Shown: piece after piece, positions 1 to 6,785 of the stretch
How positions within the stretch are numbered: the stretch's first letter is position 1
Layout: every line of letters starts with the position of its first letter
Origin: an uncultured Bacillota bacterium
Lineage (GTDB): Bacteria > Bacillota_I > Bacilli_A > RF39 > UBA660
Length of the DNA: 13,802 nucleotides
Direction of reading: 5' to 3'
Assembly: GCA_946626905.1 (NCBI GenBank)
Contig: CAMOVA010000020.1
Location: forward strand, 1 to 13,802
The notes under the pieces: generated by a model
Told to the model about the DNA's origin: nothing
What the model saw: only the letters and a program-made list of their open reading frames with translations
The model's database searches: none
Translations under genes and position numbers: made by a program

Positions 1-236
1 ATTGTAACAGCAGTTCTTGCAGGAACTGGTACAGTTTCTCCAGTTCTTGGATTACGAGCTGTAGTTGCAGCTTTTTTCTTTGCAGTGAAAGTTGCAAATC
101 CAGTTAAAGTTACTTTTTTAGAACTTTTTAATCCTTTTTCTACTCCTTTTACTAAAGCATCATATGCACGAGAAGCGTCAGCTTTTGTTAATCCAGCTTC
201 TTCAGCAATAAAATTTACTAATTCAGTTTTTGACAT
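1..236 (-). CDS. hup: DNA-binding protein HU (3' end cut by window)
   Basis: HU is a small histone-like protein that binds and bends DNA as a dimer and compacts the nucleoid. The 78 readable residues begin MSKTELVNFIAEEAGLTKAD, followed by the helical dimerisation half. After it come the family signature GFATF (about residues 47-51) and the beta-arm segment ARNPRTGETVPVPA (about 60-73), which carries the conserved Arg-Asn-Pro DNA-intercalating tip. HU proteins are about 90 residues, so roughly the last 12 (usually FKPGKxLK...) lie beyond the left edge. The ATG at 234-236 is preceded by a near-perfect Shine-Dalgarno AGGAGG (minus strand, 245-250), which fixes the start. The gene diverges from the small membrane protein gene at 387. 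Identification is secure; only the 3' end is missing. Confidence 0.96.
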   Translation of the reverse strand, partial: MSKTELVNFIAEEAGLTKADASRAYDALVKGVEKGLKSSKKVTLTGFATFTAKKKAATTARNPRTGETVPVPARTAVT

Positions 237-280
237 TTTCTATACCTCCTATTTTGTTAAGCTATCTTGCTTACAATTTA

Positions 281-309
281 ATGTTACCATTTTTCACAAA
301 AAAATGCAA
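281..309 (-). promoter_or_regulatory. candidate hup promoter
   Basis: On the minus strand TTGCAT (304-309) and TAACAT (281-286) are separated by exactly 17 bases, and the -10 is preceded by TGG, an extended -10 (TGn) arrangement. This would give a leader of roughly 38 bases including the strong AGGAGG. The -35 matches the consensus at only three of six positions, so the extended -10 would carry most of the recognition. This is inferred from pattern only. Confidence 0.4.
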
Positions 310-314
310 CAGTT

Positions 315-344
315 TTTGTTAAAAAACAAAGGTTTTTTAACAAA
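315..344. repeat. perfect 13-bp inverted repeat between divergent genes
   Basis: The arms TTTGTTAAAAAAC (315-327) and GTTTTTTAACAAA (332-344) are exact reverse complements around a 4-base AAAG spacer. The repeat sits between divergently transcribed genes, so an ordinary terminator role is unlikely. It lies 5 bases upstream of the candidate hup -35, and its right arm contains TTAACA (337-342), a possible -35 for the rightward gene. A dimeric regulator's operator is a reasonable inference; a chance palindrome in AT-rich DNA is the alternative. Confidence 0.6.
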
Positions 345-367
345 TTTTGACTATTTTTGAATATATT
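337..367 (+). promoter_or_regulatory. candidate promoter of the 387-773 gene
   Basis: TTAACA (337-342, five of six matches to a -35) and TATATT (362-367, five of six matches to a -10) lie 19 bases apart, slightly longer than the ideal 17. The -35 falls inside the right arm of the inverted repeat at 315-344, so a protein bound there would block it. The call is weak because such hexamers are common in AT-rich DNA. Confidence 0.3.
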
Positions 368-386
368 TTTTTAGGTGGTTATATAG

Positions 387-773
387 ATGAATAACAAGGA
401 TAAAGAAATAGAAATTTTGAATCTTCAAAATATAGCTACACTTATATATATAGTAAGCTTAATTATATCTATTTATATAACCAATAATGATAAAGAAAGA
501 TTATTAAATAATAAGGTTATTTCTAAAAATATTGGTACTTTAGCCATTTTTAATAGGACACTAGTAGTTATTCTAACCATTATTTTTTTATATATAAGTA
601 TACAAAATAAAAAGATTGCTTCTTCTAAAAGAAAAAATCTAAATTTATTTAACTTACAAATAAGTGCTTCTTCATTATCTTTAATATCAACATTAATAGT
701 TTTATATGTTGTTATTAAATCTAGTGGTGAAAATTATACTGTGATATCTGGGGTTTCTAATCCTAATTTATAA
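387..773 (+). CDS. small three-helix membrane protein of unknown function
   Basis: I do not recognise this 128-residue protein. It shows three hydrophobic segments, at about residues 15-32, 54-72 and 93-110. A charged linker (TNNDKERLLNNK) lies between the first two and a strongly basic loop (QNKKIASSKRKN) between the last two. By the positive-inside rule the basic loop is cytoplasmic, giving N-terminus in and C-terminus out. There is no signal peptide cleavage site, no catalytic motif and no cysteine. The ATG is preceded by AGGTGG (373-378) at a spacing of 8 bases, so translation is credible. It is a single-gene unit: hup diverges upstream and nrnA converges downstream, leaving only 11 bases between stop codons. 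Codon use is as AT-rich as that of its neighbours. No function can be assigned from the sequence or its context. Confidence 0.75.
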   Translation: MNNKDKEIEILNLQNIATLIYIVSLIISIYITNNDKERLLNNKVISKNIGTLAIFNRTLVVILTIIFLYISIQNKKIASSKRKNLNLFNLQISASSLSLISTLIVLYVVIKSSGENYTVISGVSNPNL

Positions 774-801
774 AAAAAAGAATATTATTTTAAATATTCT
801 T
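772..801 (-). terminator. intrinsic terminator of the lysS-ackA-nrnA unit
   Basis: AAGAATATT (778-786) and AATATTCTT (793-801) form a 9-bp stem with a 6-base loop. On the minus strand the stem is followed by a run of T residues (positions 777 down to 772), the layout of an intrinsic terminator for the leftward genes. It overlaps the last codons of nrnA, whose stop (785-787) straddles the loop-stem junction. In the rightward direction no T-run follows, so it should end transcription of the 387-773 gene only weakly. Confidence 0.7.
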
Positions 802-1735
802 CACATACTTTATCTAAATCAATTATTATTTTATCAACTTCTTCAAAGTTTTTAAGTCTAACTCCACTAGCAAACTTATGACCTCCGCCATTATATCTAG
901 AAGCTACTTCATTAATAATTGGTCCCCTTGATCTTATTGAACCTCTTATATTTCCATTATTTTTATCATATGAGAATACAGCCCATGCTTCTACACCTTC
1001 TATATAGTTAAAATCATTAACCATATTACCAGCTGTAGCAGCATCTACATTATACTTTTCTAATAGTTCTTCATCTATTTTTATATATCCAAATCCATGT
1101 TCAGTAACACATAAGTTATCTTGTAGATATCCTTTAAATCTTACTTCTTTTAATGGTCTTAAATATAATTTTGTATATAGTTTTGTAAAATCTAAGTTAG
1201 TTTCTTCAATTAGTTTTGAAACTAAGTTAAATGTTTTTGGAGTTGTATATGAAAATAGGAATCTATCTGTATCAGATATTAATCCAACAAATAGTTTTTC
1301 TGCTGCTTCAAGTGTTAAATTTAGTTTAGTATTAAATACTAATTCTAATATTAATTGTGATGCAGATGAAGCAGTTTCATCTATTAACTCTAAAGAACAA
1401 TATTTTTCTACAAATGGATGATGATCTATTTTAATAGAATAAGCAAATTCATTAGGTATAGCAGTATCCACTCTACCTTTATCAGGGGTATCTGTTACTA
1501 TTAATAACATTTTGCTTGTATCTTCTGGTAATTTATCTAAATCACCGATATACTTAAATCTTGATGCTGGGCATCCTACAACGTATACATTCTTTTTAGG
1601 AAAAGTATTTTTAATTATTTCTTTTAAACCAATACTACTTCCTAAAGCATCTGGATCAGGTCCTACATGACGAGCTATTACTATATCGTCATATTTTTTT
1701 ATTTGTTTATAAATCTTTTGATAAATCGAATTCAT
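785..1735 (-). CDS. nrnA: DHH-family bifunctional oligoribonuclease / pAp phosphatase (NrnA-like)
   Basis: NrnA degrades short RNA oligonucleotides (nanoRNA) to mononucleotides and dephosphorylates 3'-phosphoadenosine 5'-phosphate in the cytoplasm, replacing Orn in many Bacillota. The 316 residues match the family's usual length. Metal-binding DHH-domain motifs appear in order: HVGPDPDALGS (23-33), DTPDKGRVD (82-90) and DHH (104-106). The C-terminal DHHA1 substrate-binding domain ends in GGGHKFASG (283-291). It is the last gene of the leftward block. Its ATG lies 2 bases after the ackA stop, and the weak Shine-Dalgarno AGGT sits in the last ackA codons, so translational coupling to ackA is likely. 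The end of the gene overlaps a terminator hairpin. The family call is firm; the substrate preference between nanoRNA, pAp and c-di-NMP breakdown products is not resolved from sequence. Confidence 0.93.
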   Translation of the reverse strand: MNSIYQKIYKQIKKYDDIVIARHVGPDPDALGSSIGLKEIIKNTFPKKNVYVVGCPASRFKYIGDLDKLPEDTSKMLLIVTDTPDKGRVDTAIPNEFAYSIKIDHHPFVEKYCSLELIDETASSASQLILELVFNTKLNLTLEAAEKLFVGLISDTDRFLFSYTTPKTFNLVSKLIEETNLDFTKLYTKLYLRPLKEVRFKGYLQDNLCVTEHGFGYIKIDEELLEKYNVDAATAGNMVNDFNYIEGVEAWAVFSYDKNNGNIRGSIRSRGPIINEVASRYNGGGHKFASGVRLKNFEEVDKIIIDLDKVCEEYLK

Positions 1736-1737
1736 TT

Positions 1738-2922
1738 TTAACCTATAAGTTCAAAAGTATCACGAGCTATCATTACTTCTTCATCAGTAGGTATTACATA
1801 ACATTCTACAGAAGAATCCTCGCTACTAATAAGACCTTCTTTTCCAAGACGTGTAACGCTATTTTTTTCTTCATCTACTTTTATTCCTAAGCAGTCTAGG
1901 CTTTCTAATACCATTCTTCTCATATCAGGAGCATTTTCTCCAACACCTGCTGTGAAGATAATAGCATCGCATCCACCTAATTCAACATAGTATTTTGCGA
2001 TATAATCAACAATACGTTTTACATACATTTTTTGAGCTAGTATGCATCTTTCGTTTCCTTCTTTGATACCTTTTTCAATATCACGAGAATCACTAGATAC
2101 ACCACTAATTCCAAGTAATCCACTTTGTCTATTTAATACATTATCGATTTCTTTTGTATTTAAATTTAATTTATCCATAATGTATGGAACAATTGTAGCA
2201 TCTATATCACCACAACGAGTTCCCATTATTAAACCAGCATTTGGTGTTAATCCCATTGAAGTATTAATACATTTTCCATCTTTAACAGCACTTATACTTG
2301 CACCATTTCCAATATGGCATGTTATTAATTTTAAATCTTTTCTTCCTAGTTTTTCTTCCATTGCTTCAGTAATATAACGATGTGATGTACCATGTGCACC
2401 ATAACGTCTTATTAAATATTTATCACACCAATCATATGGTAGTGCATATAAATAATTTTCTTCTTCCATTGTTTGATGGAATGCTGTATCGAAAACTACA
2501 GTTTGAACTGCATCTGGTACAACTTCCATAGCAGCACGTATTCCAATTACAGCTGCTGGATTATGAAGAGGAGCTAAAACGCTTAATTCTTCAATTTTAC
2601 TTATAACATCTTCAGTAGCTGTTACAGTTTTATCAAAATATGAACCACCTTGAACTATACGGTGTCCTATACCTTTTATTTCATCAAGTGATTCAACAAT
2701 TTTATTATCAATAAGCTCTTTGATTAATAATTCAAATGCTTGTTTATGATCATTTAATTGGGCTGTTTTTTCTATTTTTTCACCATTTATTTTTATTGTA
2801 TAGAAACTATTCCCAATTCCTATTCTTTCAAACACACCAGAAATTAATACTTTTTCTTCTGGCATTTCAAATGCTCTAAATTTTAATGAACTACTTCCTG
2901 CATTAACCGCTAATACTTTCAT
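1738..2922 (-). CDS. ackA: acetate kinase
   Basis: Acetate kinase interconverts acetyl phosphate plus ADP with acetate plus ATP and is the ATP-yielding step of acetate fermentation. The protein starts MKVLAVNAGSSSLKF, the phosphate-binding signature. Other visible motifs are GHRIVQGG (86-93), FDTAFHQT (144-151), YGAHGTSHRY (174-183), CHIGNGAS (202-209) and MGTRCGDID (233-241). The expected catalytic residues are present (R88, H120, D145, H177, R236). An upstream in-frame codon at 2946 is rejected as the start: the ATG at 2920-2922 has GAGGT seven bases upstream, begins the conserved fold, and does not overlap the preceding gene, whereas the longer form would. That gives 394 residues, normal for the family. 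Odd points are Ala176, where most homologues have Phe, and Gln91, where they have His. It follows the histidine phosphatase by 13 bases. No phosphotransacetylase gene is visible nearby. Confidence 0.95.
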   Translation of the reverse strand: MKVLAVNAGSSSLKFRAFEMPEEKVLISGVFERIGIGNSFYTIKINGEKIEKTAQLNDHKQAFELLIKELIDNKIVESLDEIKGIGHRIVQGGSYFDKTVTATEDVISKIEELSVLAPLHNPAAVIGIRAAMEVVPDAVQTVVFDTAFHQTMEEENYLYALPYDWCDKYLIRRYGAHGTSHRYITEAMEEKLGRKDLKLITCHIGNGASISAVKDGKCINTSMGLTPNAGLIMGTRCGDIDATIVPYIMDKLNLNTKEIDNVLNRQSGLLGISGVSSDSRDIEKGIKEGNERCILAQKMYVKRIVDYIAKYYVELGGCDAIIFTAGVGENAPDMRRMVLESLDCLGIKVDEEKNSVTRLGKEGLISSEDSSVECYVIPTDEEVMIARDTFELIG

Positions 2923-2935
2923 ATTTACCTCTTTT

Positions 2936-3469
2936 CTAAATTTCATATTCTATAATACGTAAATTTGGTATTTCTATTTTTAATAAGTCGCCATCTTCTG
3001 GAATACCATTTATTGCATAATGTATAGCTCTTAATATTGCACTATGAGCAACAACTAAGACATTTTTATCTTCATACTTGTTTCTCATATCTTCTATAAA
3101 TTCAGTTATTCTAAACATTAAATCCTTTATTTTTTCTACTTCATTAATATCTGTATTTAGTTTAAAATCCCAATACTTTATAGTTAATTCCTCATCAACT
3201 GGTTTTCCCTCGCTTAAACCATAATCTCTTTCAATTAATCTTTCATCAACAATAATGTCATATTTATTGTTTGTTATTAATTTAGCTGTATCTAATGCTC
3301 TTCTTAGGGGTGAAGAAACTACAACATCTATATCTAGAGTACTAACTAATTCTTGTAGCGCTTTTGCTTCTTCTTTACCTTTTTCAGTTAGATCAGATTC
3401 AGTATTTCCTTGGACTAAACCTAAAACATTTTTATCAGTTTGTCCATGTCTTACAACATATAATTTCAC
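2936..3469 (-). CDS. histidine phosphatase family protein (phosphoglycerate mutase-like)
   Basis: This is a member of the histidine phosphatase superfamily, whose catalytic His becomes phosphorylated during phosphoryl hydrolysis or transfer. The motif RHGQT (7-11, nucleophile His8), Arg56 in SSPLRRALDTA, Glu80 in LIERDYG and the second His in VVAHSAILR (His142) make up a complete catalytic set. At 177 residues it resembles small, broad-specificity phosphatases of the CobC/PhoE type rather than the roughly 230-250-residue glycolytic dPGM, so I assign no gene symbol. The substrate is unknown; no cobalamin genes are nearby to support an alpha-ribazole phosphatase role. The start is GTG at 3467-3469, overlapping the lysS TAG stop by one base (TAGTG). 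I see no Shine-Dalgarno before it, so it is probably translated by re-initiation after lysS. It is followed by ackA in the same unit. Confidence 0.88.
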   Translation of the reverse strand: MKLYVVRHGQTDKNVLGLVQGNTESDLTEKGKEEAKALQELVSTLDIDVVVSSPLRRALDTAKLITNNKYDIIVDERLIERDYGLSEGKPVDEELTIKYWDFKLNTDINEVEKIKDLMFRITEFIEDMRNKYEDKNVLVVAHSAILRAIHYAINGIPEDGDLLKIEIPNLRIIEYEI

Positions 3470-4959
3470 TAGTCTTTATTGATTGGTTTCATAGTTGGGA
3501 ATAATATAACGTCTCTGATTGATTCTTGTTCTGTAAATAACATAATCATTCTATCGATTCCATAACCAATTCCACCTGCTGGTGGCATACCATATTCTAA
3601 TGCTTCAATAAAGTCCATATCGATATCATTAGCTTCATCATTACCCATTTCTTTTTCTTTTAATTGAGCTTCAAATCTTTCTAATTGATCAATTGGATCA
3701 TTTAATTCTGTATATGCATTAGCACATTCATGACCACTTATAAATAGTTCAAATCTTTCAGTAAATCTTGGATCATTCTTATCTTTCTTTGTTAATGGAC
3801 TTATTTCAATTGGATGTCCATAAAGGAAAGTTGGTTCTATTAATGTTTCTTCTACATATTTTTCAAAGAACTTGTTTACGATATGTCCAAATTGACGTTC
3901 ATGTTCTTCAAGTTCTATACCATGTTCACTTGCCAATTTTAAACATTCATCTAAATCAGTTATTTCTTTAAAATCTATTCCTGTTTTTTCTTTAATAGCA
4001 TCTGTCATTGAAATTCTTTTCCAATTTCCTGATAAGTCAATATCATGTCCTAAATAATGGAATGTTGTTTTACCACAAATTTCATTTGCGATTGTTTTAT
4101 ACATATTTTCTGTTAAATCCATCATTCCTTCTAAGTCAGAATATGCTTGATATAATTCCATTAAAGTAAATTCAGGATTGTGTTGTGGATCCATTCCTTC
4201 ATTTCTAAATGTTCTTCCTATTTCATAAACTCTTTCCATTCCACCTACTAATAATCTTTTTAGATTTAATTCAAGAGCGATTCTTAAATACATATCTAAA
4301 TCTTGAGTATTATGATGTGTTATAAATGGACGAGCACTTGCTCCTGTAAGTAAAGTTGTTAAAATTGGTGTTTCAACTTCAACAAATCCTTGCTTATCTA
4401 AGAAATTTTGAATACATCTAATAATTTTTGGACGCATAAATGCTACTTTACGAGATTCATCATTCATTATTAAATCAACATAACGTCTTCTATATCTTTC
4501 TTCAATATCAGTAAGTCCGTGGAATTTTTCTGGTAGTGGTTTTAATGCTTTTACTAAATGAGTATATTTTAAACATTTAATTGTTACCTCACCAGTTCTT
4601 GTTTTCATAACTTTTCCATGTACTCCAACGATATCTCCTATATCTGCTGTTTTAAATAATGAATATGTTTCTTCTCCAACATCATTTATAGAAATGTAAA
4701 TTTGAATTGGTCCTGTTTTATCTTTTATTGTGAAGAAAGAAGCTTTACCCATCTTTCTAATAAACATAATTCTTCCTGCTACTGTAGCAGTATCAGTCAT
4801 CTCTTCAAATTTATCATGTTCAACATCTTGATATTTTTCTTTTAATTCTGATGCATAGCTATCTCTTTTAAAAGATTCACCAAATGGATCTAATCCTAAT
4901 TCTTTTAAACCATTTAATTTTTCTCTTCTTACTAGCTCTTGTTCTGTAAATTCTCTCAC
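3469..4959 (-). CDS. lysS: lysyl-tRNA synthetase, class II
   Basis: LysRS charges tRNA-Lys with lysine using ATP. The 496 residues match bacterial class II LysRS. An N-terminal OB-fold anticodon-binding domain (about 55-145, with VAGRIMFIRKMGKASFFTIK) precedes the catalytic domain. That domain has GASARPFITHHN (206-217), motif 2 at about 250-270 (FRNEGMDPQHNPEFTLME) and motif 3 GIGYGIDRM (463-471), whose Arg contacts ATP. The start is GTG at 4957-4959, with AGAGGTGA (minus strand, 4964-4971) four bases upstream. It probably begins its own unit: a hairpin separates it from dus and an extended -10 lies just upstream. The gap is too short for a T-box leader, so tRNA-sensing control is not indicated. 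The histidine phosphatase, ackA and nrnA follow in the same direction. Confidence 0.97.
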   Translation of the reverse strand: MREFTEQELVRREKLNGLKELGLDPFGESFKRDSYASELKEKYQDVEHDKFEEMTDTATVAGRIMFIRKMGKASFFTIKDKTGPIQIYISINDVGEETYSLFKTADIGDIVGVHGKVMKTRTGEVTIKCLKYTHLVKALKPLPEKFHGLTDIEERYRRRYVDLIMNDESRKVAFMRPKIIRCIQNFLDKQGFVEVETPILTTLLTGASARPFITHHNTQDLDMYLRIALELNLKRLLVGGMERVYEIGRTFRNEGMDPQHNPEFTLMELYQAYSDLEGMMDLTENMYKTIANEICGKTTFHYLGHDIDLSGNWKRISMTDAIKEKTGIDFKEITDLDECLKLASEHGIELEEHERQFGHIVNKFFEKYVEETLIEPTFLYGHPIEISPLTKKDKNDPRFTERFELFISGHECANAYTELNDPIDQLERFEAQLKEKEMGNDEANDIDMDFIEALEYGMPPAGGIGYGIDRMIMLFTEQESIRDVILFPTMKPINKD

Positions 4960-4982
4960 AATTTCACCTCTTTAACATATAT

Positions 4983-4991
4983 ATAATAACA
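4983..4991 (-). promoter_or_regulatory. candidate extended -10 promoter of lysS
   Basis: On the minus strand TGTTATTAT gives TGn plus TATTAT (-10 at 4983-4988). Transcription would begin near 4976, leaving a leader of about 17 bases that just contains the Shine-Dalgarno. I see no good -35 at 17 bases, so support is modest. Confidence 0.35.
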
Positions 4992-5023
4992 TAATTTTTC
5001 TAATAAATATAGTGTTTTTAACA

Positions 5024-5050
5024 ATAAAACATACATTAAGTATGCTTTAT
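5024..5050 (-). terminator. terminator-like hairpin at the end of dus
   Basis: Arms at 5024-5034 and 5040-5050 form an 11-bp stem in the leftward RNA, one pair being G-U, with the 5-base loop TTAAT. The dus stop codon (5036-5038) lies in the loop. The downstream arm ends in TTTTAT and the next bases are TGTT, so the U-tract is weak; this may be partial termination or 3'-end protection. Confidence 0.45.
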
Positions 5051-6010
5051 TATAAATTCATCTAATAGTTTATATAATTGTTCTTTTGTTTTTGCTTTAA
5101 ATATTTCTTGTTTCAATTCTTTACTATCTTTGATAGATTTTAAATACCATGCGGCATTTGTTCTTATTTCTAAAATAGCAAGCTTATCATTTTTATATTT
5201 CATTAATAAATCAAAATGCTTTTTTATCATGTTTATTCTTTCTATTAATGATATATTTTCATTTACTTCTTTTCCATTTAAGTAATCTAGTGTTTGCTTA
5301 ATTATCCAAGGATTTCCTAAGGCTGCTCGTCCTATCATAACAGCATCACAACCAGTTAATTCCATCATAGATTTAGCATCATAGCAACTTTTAATATCAC
5401 CATTTCCTATTACTGGAATAGTTACACTTTCTTTTACTTCTTTTATAATATTCCAATCTGCTTTTCCTGAGTAACCTTGAGCTCTTGTACGTGGATGAAC
5501 TGTAATAGCACTTGCTCCAGCGCTTTCTATTACTTTTGCGACTTCTTTAGCATTTATACTATTTGAATCCCAACCACTTCTAATTTTAACTGTTACAGGT
5601 ACTTCTACTGCATTTACTACAGCACTTACAACTTCATATATTTTATTTAAATCTTTTAATAAAGAACTACCTGCTTGTGATTTTACTGCAACTTTAGGAA
5701 CAGGACATCCCATATTTATATCAATTATTTTTATATTAAACTTGTCCACTAATATTTTAGCAGATTCTGCCATATTTTTAGGACTTGAACCAAATATTTG
5801 AACAGCAACTGGTATATTTAATTCACTTATTCCATTTAACATATCAAATGTTTTTTTGTTGTTTCTTATGATTGCTTCTGAACTAATTAGTTCTGTAATC
5901 GCATATCCAACTCCCATTTCTTCACATATTTTTATGTAAGATGGATTAGATATTCCTGCCATAGGAGCTAAAACAATTGGATTTTTAATTACTACGTTTC
6001 CTATTTTCAT
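5036..6010 (-). CDS. dusB: tRNA-dihydrouridine synthase
   Basis: This is an FMN- and NADPH-dependent enzyme that reduces uridine to 5,6-dihydrouridine in tRNA, mainly in the D-loop. The 324-residue protein shows the TIM-barrel opening LAPMAGISNPSY (14-25) and INMGCPVPKV (98-107), whose Cys102 is the catalytic acid. It also has HPRTRAQGYSGKADW (172-186), GNGDI (202-206) and the FMN phosphate-binding GRAALGNPW (227-235). The ATG at 6008-6010 follows AAAGGTGA and lies 26 bases inside the end of the pseudouridine synthase gene, so the two are translationally coupled. Bacillota Dus proteins usually fall in the DusB group, hence the symbol, but which uridine it modifies cannot be read from the sequence. 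The stop codon sits in the loop of a terminator-like hairpin. Confidence 0.93.
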   Translation of the reverse strand: MKIGNVVIKNPIVLAPMAGISNPSYIKICEEMGVGYAITELISSEAIIRNNKKTFDMLNGISELNIPVAVQIFGSSPKNMAESAKILVDKFNIKIIDINMGCPVPKVAVKSQAGSSLLKDLNKIYEVVSAVVNAVEVPVTVKIRSGWDSNSINAKEVAKVIESAGASAITVHPRTRAQGYSGKADWNIIKEVKESVTIPVIGNGDIKSCYDAKSMMELTGCDAVMIGRAALGNPWIIKQTLDYLNGKEVNENISLIERINMIKKHFDLLMKYKNDKLAILEIRTNAAWYLKSIKDSKELKQEIFKAKTKEQLYKLLDEFIIKHT

Positions 6011-6785
6011 AAATCACCTTTCTAAAATCTTTTGGTAACTCTATTTCAAATTTTAGCACTTCTTTATTTAATTGTAATTCTAAATAATATGCATGAAGAA
6101 ACATTCTTTTATTCTTAATATTTCCGTATTTCATATCACCTATTATTGGATGTCCTACTTCATTTAATTGATATCTTATTTGATGTTTTCTTCCTGTTTT
6201 TATATTTATATCAAGTAATGAATAACTATCATTATTTTTTATTTTTTTATACTCTGTGATAGCTAATTTTCCATCTTTACTTTGATATACCTTATTACCT
6301 TTTTCTATTAATTTAGTTTCAATGATATCTTTATCTTTAGTATTACCTTTAACTATCGCATAATATTTTCTAATAGTTTTATTCCAATTATCTTGGAGTT
6401 GTTGTTTTACTTTTAAAGATTTTGCAAGTACAATTAACCCACTTGTTTCTTTATCTAATCTATGAACGATATATATTTTACTATTTTTGTTTTTTTCTTT
6501 AACATATTCAGATATCATATGATATAATGTTTTTTCTTTTTCTTTATCTGTCGCTATTGTAAGAAGATTATATGGTTTATCTACAACTATGATATCTTTA
6601 TCTTCATAGATTATATTTATATTGTGAGTATTGTTTCTTATTTCTACTTTATCACTTTCTTTTAATATATAATTGTATTTTGTAGTCTTTTTACCATTAA
6701 CATATACATTACCATTTTTTAAAATATTTTTAACTGTATTTTTTGATTTGTTAATATTTTTATATAAATACTCTAATAATTCCAT
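5985..6785 (-). CDS. RluA-family pseudouridine synthase with S4 domain
   Basis: This enzyme isomerises uridine to pseudouridine in rRNA or tRNA. Residues 1-50 form an S4 RNA-binding domain (ILKNGNVYVNGKKTTKYNYI, 21-40). The catalytic domain follows, with the RluA signature HRLDKETSG (108-116, catalytic Asp111) and the C-terminal GRKHQIRYQL (198-207) and GHPIIGDMKYG (211-221). At 266 residues it is shorter than RluD (about 300-325) and resembles the generic RluA/RluB-like paralogues of Bacillota, so the target uridine is not assigned. The ATG at 6783-6785 overlaps the TAA of the vanZ-like gene by one base (TAATG), with GAGG about seven bases upstream. It overlaps dus by 26 bases downstream. 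Clustering with dus and rlmD suggests a general RNA-modification group. Confidence 0.92.
   Translation of the reverse strand: MELLEYLYKNINKSKNTVKNILKNGNVYVNGKKTTKYNYILKESDKVEIRNNTHNINIIYEDKDIIVVDKPYNLLTIATDKEKEKTLYHMISEYVKEKNKNSKIYIVHRLDKETSGLIVLAKSLKVKQQLQDNWNKTIRKYYAIVKGNTKDKDIIETKLIEKGNKVYQSKDGKLAITEYKKIKNNDSYSLLDINIKTGRKHQIRYQLNEVGHPIIGDMKYGNIKNKRMFLHAYYLELQLNKEVLKFEIELPKDFRKVIYENRKRSN

Noticed and set aside
85..360. Rightward open frame across the hup region
   Set aside because: It runs antisense through hup, which has a perfect HU sequence and strong ribosome site; the frame has no Shine-Dalgarno and no recognisable protein.
2042..2377. Rightward open frame inside ackA
   Set aside because: It is antisense to the conserved core of acetate kinase and has no ribosome site; a shadow of codon bias.
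2936..3469. Alpha-ribazole phosphatase (cobC) or glycolytic phosphoglycerate mutase
   Set aside because: There is no cobalamin gene context, and the length is too short for dPGM; only the superfamily can be supported.
3255..3971. Rightward open frames opposite the histidine phosphatase and lysS
   Set aside because: Both frames (3255-3482 and 3768-3971) are antisense to well-conserved coding sequence and show no family features.
4960..5035. T-box or other leader regulating lysS
   Set aside because: Only 76 bases separate dus and lysS, and much of this is the dus hairpin; there is no room for a T-box and no T-box core motif is seen.
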